This document shows positions 1 to 5,926 of a DNA stretch of 7,170 nucleotides, piece by piece. Where the stretch lies: the NCBI GenBank assembly GCA_900554905.1, contig USJB01000061.1, forward strand, positions 1 to 7,170, in the 5' to 3' direction. Numbering within the stretch: the stretch's first letter is position 1; every line of letters begins with the position of its first letter. Made by a program: the position numbers and the translations under genes. Origin of the DNA: an uncultured Collinsella sp. (GTDB lineage: Bacteria; Actinomycetota; Coriobacteriia; Coriobacteriales; Coriobacteriaceae). The notes beneath the pieces are model-generated. The model saw only the letters and a program-made list of their open reading frames with translations. It searched no databases and was not told the DNA's origin.

Positions 1-1362
1 GTTTTTGGGCATGGTGAGCTTCGTCAGCGAGGTGAGCTTTTTGCTCAGCGACGTGTCCGTCTTGACCAGGTCGCTGAGCGTCACGATCTTGTAGCCGTCG
101 GCAATGAGGCCGTCGATAATCTGCGGCAGCGCCTCGAGCGTCTGCTCGGAGCACTCATCGCTATCGGTGAGCAGCACGATATTGCCCGGCGTCACCGAAT
201 CGAGCACCGTCGAGACCTGCTCGTCGGCACCGTTAAGCAGCCAATCGCCCGAATCGATATTCCACGAGACCACCGCGGACACCAAATCCATCGAGTCAAT
301 CCAGTTTTGCTCGTCAAAGGCTGCGTAGGGAGCACGCAGCAGCATCGTCTTCACGCCGGTCGTCGACTTAATCGCATCGGTGCCTTTCGTGATCTGTTCG
401 CGTACCATCTCACGGTCCTGACCCTTGAGCGAATCGTCGCTGTAGCTGTTGGAACCGACCTCGCATCCGGCATCGACAATCGCCTTGGCCGTGGCAGGCG
501 AGGCCTCGGCCGCATCGCCCGAAAGGAAGAACGTCGCGGTGACGCCCTTTTCCTTGAGCACCTGCAAGATCTGTTTGGTGGCGCCGCTCGGACCCTCGTC
601 AAACGTCAGCGCCACGTACTTTTTGTTGCCCTTGGGCGCCACGCTGGCGCACGCAACAACGCAATCGGTGGCGGGCACAACCTCGCCGCGGTCTTGCGTC
701 TTGCCCGACTGCTCACCAACCCACACCTCGGAGCGGCCCTGGATACCCCACGTCTTGACGTACTCGATGGCACCCGTGCCCTCGACCTTGAGCTTGGGCT
801 CGATAACCGTCGCCTGGACCTCGTGCTTCTCATACGTGTCACGGCCGTCCTTGACCGTCACCTTCTCGCCGCCCTCAAGTTCGCGGCTATCCCATTTGCC
901 CTGCATCACGCGCTTGCCGTCGACCTTCACCGACAGCTTTTCGCCGCCATGGCGCTTGAGCACACTGTCGTCGACCGCCAGCAGGTCGCCGGCGGAATAG
1001 GTGTCGGTCAGCTCCTGATCGTCGATAAGCGTCTGCAGCGTAGAGCCCACGCGCACCGCAGTCTGCTCTCCGTTGAGCGCGACGTCCACGCTACGGTTAA
1101 TGTAGCCCACGACGGCGGCGACAAACAGTACGAACGCGCAGCCCACAGCGATGAGCGCGTAGGGCAGGCGAGACGAACGACGGGGTGTGCGGCTGTTGCC
1201 GATGCGAGCGCTGCGGTCGCTAAAGCCGCGGCTATGGTTGAGATACATCGCGCCGGGCTTACGGCGACGGCGACGCTGGCCGCTGGGCAGCTGCCCCAAG
1301 TCGCGACGCGCCGTCGGGCGCGCACTCGATCGCCCGTTAACATTAGATCCGTTTTGGCGCAT
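1..1362 (-). CDS. Membrane-anchored polysaccharide deacetylase-like protein, C-terminus cut by window edge
   Basis: At least 454 residues are visible and the frame is still open at the window edge. A basic N-terminal tail (Arg-rich around residues 28-34 and 57-64) precedes one membrane segment at about 66-87, so the rest should lie outside the cell. Residues about 90-150 resemble a DUF348/G5-like small beta domain of Gram-positive wall enzymes (inference). From about 245 there is a NodB-type fold: motif 1 TFDEGPS (D255, E256), motif 2 GSNSYSDDSL (N305, D309), motif 3 RAPY (R343), motif 4 WNIDSGDW (D370, D373) and motif 5 LLTDSD (T399, D400). Family enzymes remove acetyl groups from peptidoglycan or chitin sugars using a metal held by Asp-His-His. 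Here those positions read Glu-Asn-Asp, and the motif 5 His is Thr, so activity is doubtful. The ATG at 1362 is chosen for the strong GGGGGAGGG ribosome site just upstream. It lies 72 bases after the PRC-barrel gene, with a hairpin between them. Confidence 0.88.
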   Translation of the reverse strand, partial: MRQNGSNVNGRSSARPTARRDLGQLPSGQRRRRRKPGAMYLNHSRGFSDRSARIGNSRTPRRSSRLPYALIAVGCAFVLFVAAVVGYINRSVDVALNGEQTAVRVGSTLQTLIDDQELTDTYSAGDLLAVDDSVLKRHGGEKLSVKVDGKRVMQGKWDSRELEGGEKVTVKDGRDTYEKHEVQATVIEPKLKVEGTGAIEYVKTWGIQGRSEVWVGEQSGKTQDRGEVVPATDCVVACASVAPKGNKKYVALTFDEGPSGATKQILQVLKEKGVTATFFLSGDAAEASPATAKAIVDAGCEVGSNSYSDDSLKGQDREMVREQITKGTDAIKSTTGVKTMLLRAPYAAFDEQNWIDSMDLVSAVVSWNIDSGDWLLNGADEQVSTVLDSVTPGNIVLLTDSDECSEQTLEALPQIIDGLIADGYKIVTLSDLVKTDTSLSKKLTSLTKLTMPKN

Positions 1363-1383
1363 GTGCCCTCCCCCATAAACACA

Positions 1384-1413
1384 GCAAGCCGGAGCAACAG
1401 GTCTCCGGCTTGC
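1384..1413 (-). terminator. Hairpin terminator between PRC-barrel gene and deacetylase
   Basis: Arms 1384-1394 and 1403-1413 form a perfect 11-bp stem (GCAAGCCGGAG on the plus strand) with an 8-base loop. On the minus strand the hairpin is followed by TGTGTTTAT, a weak U-tract. It sits 21 bases after the stop of the PRC-barrel gene and about 10 bases before the Shine-Dalgarno sequence of the deacetylase. It could therefore end the YtxH/PRC transcript, or act as a partial terminator that lowers read-through into the deacetylase. I see no convincing separate promoter in the 72-base gap. On the plus strand no T-tract follows, so I assign it to the minus strand. Confidence 0.65.
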
Positions 1414-1434
1414 CTCCCATCATTTGGTACGTCG

Positions 1435-2190
1435 CTATTTTGTAGCTTTTGACGAGCCTCCGCTCGCCTTTTGGTATTCGTCCTTAAAGGCCTTGAACAT
1501 GCCGCGCGTCTTGCCGAGCTGCTTGCCCAGTGCGCGACTGCCCTTGTCCACGGCAACCGATCCCTTGTCGTCGAGCACCTTGGCGCCCTTTTTGACCTTG
1601 TCGCCCACCACGACGCTGGCCTCGGCGGCCTTGGCAGCCGCACCGCCCGAATACCCGAGCGACTTGACCTCGTCCGAGACGACCATCGCGCCGTTCTCGT
1701 AGCCGCGCAGCATCGTCGGCGGCACCTGCGTGTCACCAACCAAAACACTCGAAGCAGCACCGGCGGTCACATAGAATGCCTGCACGATGCCCGAACGCGG
1801 CTTGAACTCAACGTCCGAGCAATAGCCCACGACGTCGCCCGATTCCGTGCGCACGTCCATACCAACCCAGATGATGCAATCGTCCAGGTTGATGTCGAGG
1901 CGCTTGGCGGCGGCGGCATCGTATGTGTCCTTGACGTCATCGACCGCAATGGCGCCCTCGTAGACACCAATGGCGTCGAGCGCTACGAATCGGTCGGGGC
2001 GCTCGATCATACCCGCGATATCGGACTGGCGGACCATAAAGCCGACCACGCGCGTACCGCCCGGGGTAAAGACCGGAAAGTGAATCTTTCCGAGCTTTTT
2101 AGGGCTGCGCGGCGTGCCGTCCTTTTTGGTGCGCTTGTCCTCGGTAGGCTTGCGATAGATCTTGGCGCCGACAAAATCCCCGGCGCGCAT
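1435..2190 (-). CDS. Tandem PRC-barrel domain protein
   Basis: 251 residues. Two PRC-barrel-like units can be read. Residues 4-83 contain GDFVGAKIY, then KIHFPVFTPGG and VVGFMVRQSDI, ending VYEGAIAV. Residues 102-178 contain IIWVGMDVRTESGDVVG, SDVEFKPRSGIVQAFYV and ENGAMVVSDEV. PRC barrels are small beta barrels found in photosynthetic reaction centre H subunits and the RimM RNA-processing factor, and as stand-alone proteins of mostly unknown function. From about 183 the protein becomes Ala/Lys/Gly-rich and probably helical, ending in a basic tail. No signal peptide or membrane segment is seen, so it is likely cytoplasmic or attached to the membrane inner face. Its ATG overlaps the upstream TAA by one base (TAATG), a strong sign of translational coupling to the YtxH-like gene. 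The domain call is from pattern memory; the cellular role is unknown. Confidence 0.85.
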   Translation of the reverse strand: MRAGDFVGAKIYRKPTEDKRTKKDGTPRSPKKLGKIHFPVFTPGGTRVVGFMVRQSDIAGMIERPDRFVALDAIGVYEGAIAVDDVKDTYDAAAAKRLDINLDDCIIWVGMDVRTESGDVVGYCSDVEFKPRSGIVQAFYVTAGAASSVLVGDTQVPPTMLRGYENGAMVVSDEVKSLGYSGGAAAKAAEASVVVGDKVKKGAKVLDDKGSVAVDKGSRALGKQLGKTRGMFKAFKDEYQKASGGSSKATK

Positions 2191-2579
2191 TATGCCTCGG
2201 TCGAGGGCTCCGCAGCCTCGGTATCAGCCTCGACGGCGTTCTCGACCACGACGTCGGCGGCAGGCGTCACGCTGCCGCCCGAAATGGCGTCGTTGAGCTG
2301 CTCGCGCAGCTGGTCCATGCGCTCGCGGGCCAGGTCGACCTTGGCGCGCAGGTCGTCGGTCTTGGCGTCGACCATCGGGCCAAAGTCATTCACCGCAGCA
2401 CGGGCCTCCTCGGCGCTGTGCTCGTAGGTGTCGCGCATATTGTCCCAGGCGTCGTTGGCGATATCGGCAGCCATGGCGCGGGTCTCGGCGCCCGAACGCG
2501 GGGCCAGAGCAACGCCGACAATAGCGCCGGCAGCGGCACCAAAAAGTGCGCCGGAGACAAAGCTGAAAGTCTTACCCAT
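2190..2579 (-). CDS. YtxH domain-containing small membrane protein
   Basis: 129 residues. The N-terminus (MGKTFSFVSGALFGAAAGA) is a Gly/Ala-rich hydrophobic segment running to about residue 26, followed by LAPRSGAETR. That glycine-zipper-like segment plus APxSG pattern is typical of YtxH proteins, which in Bacillus are general-stress-associated. Residues 35-100 are charged and helical, probably coiled coil (LRAKVDLARERMDQLREQL), and the tail is acidic with Ala, Val and Glu. The longer frame opens at 2651, but the ATG at 2579 is preferred: AGGAGAGGA lies just upstream, the protein then begins like its family, and 2651 would place the start upstream of the predicted -10 box. An ATG at 2585 is a less likely alternative. 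The gene is first in a two-gene unit with the PRC-barrel protein. Confidence 0.85.
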   Translation of the reverse strand: MGKTFSFVSGALFGAAAGAIVGVALAPRSGAETRAMAADIANDAWDNMRDTYEHSAEEARAAVNDFGPMVDAKTDDLRAKVDLARERMDQLREQLNDAISGGSVTPAADVVVENAVEADTEAAEPSTEA

Positions 2580-2630
2580 GATCATTCCTCTCCTGCGGGC
2601 ACCTCGATGCCCACCGTTTGAATGCTGTCC

Positions 2631-2636
2631 ATTATA
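2631..2636 (-). promoter_or_regulatory. Perfect -10 box upstream of the YtxH/PRC unit
   Basis: The minus strand reads GGGTATAATGG, an exact TATAAT hexamer in a GC-rich setting, about 52 bases before the YtxH ATG. Transcription would start near 2624 and give a leader of about 45 bases. I could not find a good -35 hexamer at 16-18 bases, so the promoter may be activator-dependent or use another sigma factor. The leader contains a short GGGCA/TGCCC hairpin just ahead of the Shine-Dalgarno sequence. The box shows the unit can be transcribed separately from the genes upstream. Confidence 0.55.
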
Positions 2637-2715
2637 CCCGCAGCGCATCACTTGCCGCTCCGCTCATCTGCGTACGGCAAAGGCGCAGGTACGTGATGGT
2701 GATAAACGCGTAGGC

Positions 2716-3549
2716 CTACTCCTGGGGCATAGCCGGCATGGCCACCGTGGCACCCGGGTCCTCGCCGGCGCCGTCCACGAGCGGCAGGCCGCCCTCATGC
2801 GCAGGTCCTGCCGGAACCGTCGCCGCACCGCCAAAGACGGCAGCGGAGGCCTCGTGGTTCTCGGCAACCGCACCCTCGGTATCAATCGCCACCTGGGGCT
2901 CGTCGTCAAAGTTGGGGACGCCTTGGGGCTCGGTGGGAACGGGCTCGGCGGTCGCATCGGCAACGGGCTCGGCGTCGACCGGCACATCGCCCTCGTCAGC
3001 GCCCTCGTCCTCGGCAGCATCTTCGCCGTTCGCAGCGGCGACGGCCTCGTGAGGATCCTTGCCCTCGGCCTCGGCGCGCATGCCCAGCACCAGGTTGCGC
3101 AGGCCCGCGACCGTGCCCTCCACGTCGGGGGCCGGCTGGTCGGCGTGCAGGTACGCCCAGTCCATCATAAAGGTGGCCGAAGACAGCGCACCGATGGCCA
3201 GTGCGTCATCGGGACACGAAAGCTCGACCTCAAAGACACGCTCGTCATGCTCGCTTACGCGCGTGCGGCCGCACGAGATGCTGCCGGCAAGCCCGGTCTC
3301 GTTCATGAGCTCGACCGTCACATGCTCAAGCAGATGGCAAAGCTCGGTCTGGCCCATGCAGTCCTGGAACTCGCGACCGGAATCACCCAGGCACAGGTGC
3401 TTGGCAATCGCCGGCACCAGGTAATACACGCGCGCCGTGGCCTCGATATCCTCCGAGGTCATGAGCGGCATGCCAGGGTTCACCAGCACATGCGCGCAGA
3501 TCTTGTCCTCGCTGACGGTGACCTTAAGGATGTTGAACAGGCCTGCCAT
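2716..3549 (-). CDS. Stand-alone CphA N-domain-like protein with acidic disordered tail
   Basis: 277 residues. Residues 35-130 resemble the N-terminal domain of cyanophycin synthetase. Visible matches are a PAIAKHLC stretch (46-53; family pattern LxPxLxxHxC), HLLEHVTVEL (72-81; family pattern HxxEHxxLEL) and CGRTRV (93-98; family pattern GFGRTR), then a charged beta segment and an Ala-rich helix to about 130. H72, E75 and H76 form an HxxEH motif, the zinc motif of M16-type metallopeptidases. As I recall, the CphA N domain has itself been reported to be a cryptic hydrolase. From about 160 the chain is rich in Glu, Asp, Ala and Pro with no predicted fold. No ATP-grasp or Mur-ligase domain follows, so it cannot be a synthetase. 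The ATG at 3549 has GGGGAGAG two bases upstream. It lies 24 bases after the CNNM/CorC gene and is probably co-transcribed with it. Its substrate is unknown. Confidence 0.72.
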   Translation of the reverse strand: MAGLFNILKVTVSEDKICAHVLVNPGMPLMTSEDIEATARVYYLVPAIAKHLCLGDSGREFQDCMGQTELCHLLEHVTVELMNETGLAGSISCGRTRVSEHDERVFEVELSCPDDALAIGALSSATFMMDWAYLHADQPAPDVEGTVAGLRNLVLGMRAEAEGKDPHEAVAAANGEDAAEDEGADEGDVPVDAEPVADATAEPVPTEPQGVPNFDDEPQVAIDTEGAVAENHEASAAVFGGAATVPAGPAHEGGLPLVDGAGEDPGATVAMPAMPQE

Positions 3550-3573
3550 AACTCTCCCCTACTCTTCCTTGTC

Positions 3574-4947
3574 CTACTCGTCGCCGTCGTGCGGATTCGC
3601 GGAACCCGCACCCGACGTCGTCGGCTCGTCTACCGAAGACTCGGAATCCTTCTTATCGATTTCGGCCGGAGCGATCACGCGGATGAGCGAGATGCGCTGG
3701 CCACGCATCGACTGCACTTTAAACTTGTACCCCGCGACCTCAAACACCTCTCCGATGTCGGGCACCGAGTCGCAAAGCTCCAAAATCCAGCCGGCGATGG
3801 TCTCATAATCATCGCTTTCCTCGAGCGGCCAACCAAGCTCAATCGCGTCATCGCACGAAAAACGCCCATCAACGAGCCACTCGCGGCGCGAAAGGCGCGT
3901 GAGATACTTGTTGTCGGGGTCGAACTCGTCCTCGATCTCGCCGACGATCTCCTCGACGATGTCCTCGATGGTGATGATGCCGGCCGTGCCGCCGTACTCG
4001 TCCACGACCACCACGATCTGGTCGTGCGAGGTCTGCATCTCGGACAGCAGCGGCAGGATGTCCTTGGTGTCGGGCACAAAGGTGGCGTCGCGCAAAAAAA
4101 CGGCGATGGGCTGGTCGCCCTTGCCGTCGAGCGCGGGCTGGATCAGGTCCTTGATGTGCGCAATGCCGGCGACGTTGTCGGGATCCTCGTGATAGACGGG
4201 GATGCGGCTAAAGCCGGTCTGGCGCATGGTGGACAACACGTCGGCGACCGTCTCGTCGTCCTCGCACATGGTAGTGTCCACGCGCGGCACCATGACCTCG
4301 CGGGCAACGGTGTCGCCCAGGTCGAAGATCTCGTGGATCATGCGCTTTTCCTCGTCGAGCAGGTCGTCCTGCTCCGAGACCATGTACTTGATCTCTTCTT
4401 CCGAGACGTTCTGGCGGTCGTCGGCACTCTTGATGCGCAGGATGCGGGCCAGGCCATCGGAGCAAGCGCCAGTCAGCCACACGAGCGGACGGGCGATCTT
4501 CTGGAACACGGAAAGCGGGCCCACAACCTGCTTGGACACGCCCTCGGCATTGGCCAGGCCGATGCGCTTGGGGACGAGCTCGCCAATCACGATGGACACG
4601 AAGGCGACCGCGACGGTGATGATGACCGGCGCCAGGCCGCGCGCGATGGCGGAGAGCGGCGCGATGCCAAAGCTCATGAGCCACGTAGCGAGCGGGTCGG
4701 ACAGACTCGTCGAGGCGACGGCGGACGAGGCGAAGCCCACGAGCGTGATGGCGACCTGGATGGTGGCCAGCAGCTGGTCGGAATCGGCAGCCAGCTTAAT
4801 GGCGCGCTCGGCGCGCTTGTCGCCTTCCTCGGCCTCGTGCTCCAGCACGGCGCGCTTGGCCGTGGTGAGCGCCATCTCTGACATAGAGAAGTAACCGTTG
4901 ATGAGGGTCAAAACGAGGGTGGTGATAAGGGAGATGGTTATGTCCAT
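3574..4947 (-). CDS. CNNM/CorC-family membrane protein (DUF21, CBS pair, CorC_HlyC)
   Basis: 457 residues, normal for the family. Residues 1-175 form a DUF21/CNNM transmembrane domain, with segments near 2-22, 58-80, 90-122 and about 140-165, and the signature IGELVPKRIGLANAE (121-135). Residues 205-335 form a CBS pair with EVMVPRVDTTM (217-227), FSRIPVYHEDPDNVAG (246-261) and VVVDEYGGTAGIITIEDIVEEIVGEI spread over 313-338. Residues 345-425 form a CorC_HlyC domain, followed by an acidic Ser-rich tail. Relatives are linked to magnesium (or cobalt) efflux and homeostasis; the label haemolysin is historical. It acts in the cytoplasmic membrane, with CBS domains binding nucleotide inside. The ATG at 4947 is kept because the first transmembrane helix begins at once and no in-frame upstream ATG, GTG or TTG is near. 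However, its best Shine-Dalgarno sequence is 15 bases away inside a hairpin. The CphA-N-like gene follows after 24 bases. Confidence 0.95.
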   Translation of the reverse strand: MDITISLITTLVLTLINGYFSMSEMALTTAKRAVLEHEAEEGDKRAERAIKLAADSDQLLATIQVAITLVGFASSAVASTSLSDPLATWLMSFGIAPLSAIARGLAPVIITVAVAFVSIVIGELVPKRIGLANAEGVSKQVVGPLSVFQKIARPLVWLTGACSDGLARILRIKSADDRQNVSEEEIKYMVSEQDDLLDEEKRMIHEIFDLGDTVAREVMVPRVDTTMCEDDETVADVLSTMRQTGFSRIPVYHEDPDNVAGIAHIKDLIQPALDGKGDQPIAVFLRDATFVPDTKDILPLLSEMQTSHDQIVVVVDEYGGTAGIITIEDIVEEIVGEIEDEFDPDNKYLTRLSRREWLVDGRFSCDDAIELGWPLEESDDYETIAGWILELCDSVPDIGEVFEVAGYKFKVQSMRGQRISLIRVIAPAEIDKKDSESSVDEPTTSGAGSANPHDGDE

Positions 4948-4949
4948 CG

Positions 4950-4967
4950 GGAGTTTCTCGAACCTCC
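4950..4967 (-). promoter_or_regulatory. Leader hairpin holding the Shine-Dalgarno of the CNNM/CorC gene
   Basis: On the minus strand GGAGGTTCGAGAAACTCC can fold as GGAG/CTCC plus TT/AA around a CGAG tetraloop, with one internal mismatch. The 5' arm is the only good Shine-Dalgarno (GGAGG at 4963-4967), 15 bases from the ATG, and the hairpin ends two bases before the ATG. Either the hairpin controls access to the ribosome site, or translation starts with a poorly spaced site. The stem is short, so this is tentative. Confidence 0.3.
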
Positions 4968-5056
4968 AAGATTCGGGCGTCAGGGTAAAACGTTGATGAC
5001 GGATACGGCAATTGCGCCGGCGCCCAAACGGGGACGCGGGTGCGCAGGCATGGTCG

Positions 5057-5740
5057 CTAGATTACGAAGAGGATCACCGCCATGAATTGGAAGATGCTGC
5101 CGGCGAGCACCCACAGGTGAAACACGCTGTGCAGATAGCGCACGTTTTTGGCGATATAGAACGGCACGCCCGCGGTGTAGCACACGCCGCCGACGGCGAG
5201 CAGGGCAAGTGCCACGGGGTTGAGCAGCGACACAAGTTCGGGCAGCTTAAAGACAACGAGCCAGCCCATCAGCAGGTAGACCAGGCCGCTTACCCAGTGC
5301 GGTTGACGCTCGCGCATAAAGCACTCGAGAGCGATGCCGATAATAGCGATGACCCATACGGCAAAGAACAGCACAGCGCCGCCGTCGTTTGCGAGCGTGA
5401 TGAGGCAAAACGGCGTATAGCTGCCGGCTATGAGCAGGTAGATGCAGCTATGGTCGATGATGCGAAACACGCGCTTGGCGCGCGCGGGCTGAATCGCGTG
5501 GTAGAGCGTGGAGGCTAGGTATTCGAGGATAATGCTGACGCCATAGACAATCGCCGCGGCCATGTGGGCCGGGCCTCCGCCGCGCAGGGCGGCGAATACG
5601 ATCAGGAGCACCAGGCCCGCGATACCCAGCAGGCAGCCGACACCATGGGTGACGGAGTTCATGATCTCCTCGCCCACCGTGTAGTGTGGAACGGCCGCGG
5701 TCTTGGGTCGCGGCTTAGAACTGTCGCTCGAATCGGACAT
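5057..5740 (-). CDS. Haemolysin III / YqfA-family (PAQR-like) membrane protein
   Basis: 227 residues with seven likely membrane segments (about 34-54, 60-80, 93-113, 123-142, 149-167, 177-195 and 207-226). Family signatures are visible: EEIMNSVTHGVG (24-35, H32), EYLASTLYHAI (73-83, H81), RVFRIIDHSCIYLLIAGSYTP (D97, H98) near 90-110, and LHSVFHLWVLAG (203-214, H204 and H208). The histidines match the metal site of the PAQR/HlyIII superfamily. Bacterial members (TrhA/YqfA) have been tied to membrane energetics and lipid homeostasis; haemolysin activity is rarely shown. The start at 5740 is preferred over the in-frame TTG at 5758, because GGAGG lies 11 bases upstream and the TTG would itself overlap that site. 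A promoter lies just upstream. The CNNM/CorC gene follows after a 109-base gap in which I see no terminator, so read-through is possible. Confidence 0.93.
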   Translation of the reverse strand: MSDSSDSSKPRPKTAAVPHYTVGEEIMNSVTHGVGCLLGIAGLVLLIVFAALRGGGPAHMAAAIVYGVSIILEYLASTLYHAIQPARAKRVFRIIDHSCIYLLIAGSYTPFCLITLANDGGAVLFFAVWVIAIIGIALECFMRERQPHWVSGLVYLLMGWLVVFKLPELVSLLNPVALALLAVGGVCYTAGVPFYIAKNVRYLHSVFHLWVLAGSIFQFMAVILFVI

Positions 5741-5775
5741 GCCGGTTACATCCTCCAACGTAAAGAGTTCTCAAC

Positions 5776-5805
5776 ACTATATCAAAGCGTCTAGGTACGT
5801 GCGAA
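5776..5805 (-). promoter_or_regulatory. Leftward promoter for the haemolysin III gene
   Basis: On the minus strand TTCGCA (plus 5800-5805, 4 of 6 matches to TTGACA) is separated by 18 bases from TATAGT (plus 5776-5781, 5 of 6 matches to TATAAT). Transcription would start near 5769, about 28 bases before the ATG. The -35 lies within an imperfect inverted repeat, GTGC-GAAATTT-GCAC (plus 5799-5813), which might be a regulator site. It is the only reasonable promoter I see for the leftward block before the YtxH -10 box. Confidence 0.55.
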
Positions 5806-5847
5806 ATTTGCACCATACGTGACCCTTTGTTTACCCATTCTTTGCCT

Positions 5848-5861
5848 GTTGACGCATCAAC
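5848..5861. promoter_or_regulatory. Operator-like near-palindrome O1 over the rightward -35
   Basis: GTTGACGCATCAAC has 5-base perfect arms (GTTGA/TCAAC), and 12 of its 14 bases are symmetric. It overlaps the -35 box TTGACG. The same 14-mer recurs at 5893-5906 with only three C/T differences, giving a shared form GTTGAYGYATYAAC. Placement over a -35 suggests a repressor that blocks polymerase. The size and symmetry suit a winged-helix dimer such as a MarR-type protein, but no regulator gene is in the window. Confidence 0.5.
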
Positions 5862-5877
5862 GGCGAACGTCCATAAT
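5849..5877 (+). promoter_or_regulatory. Rightward promoter for the alpha/beta hydrolase gene
   Basis: TTGACG (5849-5854, 5 of 6 matches to consensus) and CATAAT (5872-5877, 5 of 6) are separated by exactly 17 bases, a near-ideal vegetative sigma promoter. Transcription would start near 5884, giving a leader of about 43 bases that contains the second operator-like repeat and AGGAG (5914-5918) eight bases before the ATG. The promoter looks intact although the gene it drives is interrupted. Confidence 0.72.
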
Positions 5878-5890
5878 GCGCTTGCATTAA

Positions 5891-5908
5891 ATGTTGATGT
5901 ATTAACAT
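5891..5908. promoter_or_regulatory. Operator-like near-palindrome O2 in the leader
   Basis: ATGTTGATGTATTAACAT is symmetric at 14 of 18 bases. Its core (5893-5906) matches O1 at 11 of 14 bases, every difference being a C/T exchange. Centre-to-centre spacing to O1 is 45 bases, so the pair brackets the -10 and start site. This is a common arrangement for double-operator repression; the identification is inference from position and repeat similarity. Confidence 0.5.
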
Positions 5909-5926
5909 CTTATAGGAGAATACCGC

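Noticed and set aside
307..1452. A 381-codon plus-strand open frame opposite the deacetylase
   Set aside because: It is a shadow of the minus-strand NodB-fold gene, whose motifs are clear. The predicted protein is low-complexity, and the frame also runs through the terminator hairpin.
1471..2427. A 318-codon plus-strand open frame opposite the PRC-barrel and YtxH genes
   Set aside because: Antisense to two genes with recognisable domains, a shared TAATG junction and good ribosome sites; no domain is seen in the plus-strand product.
2640..2715. Possible terminator after the CphA-N-like gene (CTGCG/CGCAG pairing)
   Set aside because: Only a 5-bp stem with a long loop and no T-tract; too weak to call.
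2428..4881. An 817-codon plus-strand open frame across the CNNM/CorC and CphA-N-like genes
   Set aside because: It is antisense to two well-recognised genes, its protein has no recognisable domain and is Arg/His/Asp/Gly-rich in the way GC-biased shadow frames are, and no ribosome site precedes it.
5014..5023. Perfect palindrome GCGCCGGCGC between the haemolysin III and CNNM/CorC genes
   Set aside because: No loop and no T-tract follow it, so it is not a convincing terminator; short all-GC palindromes are expected by chance at this base composition.
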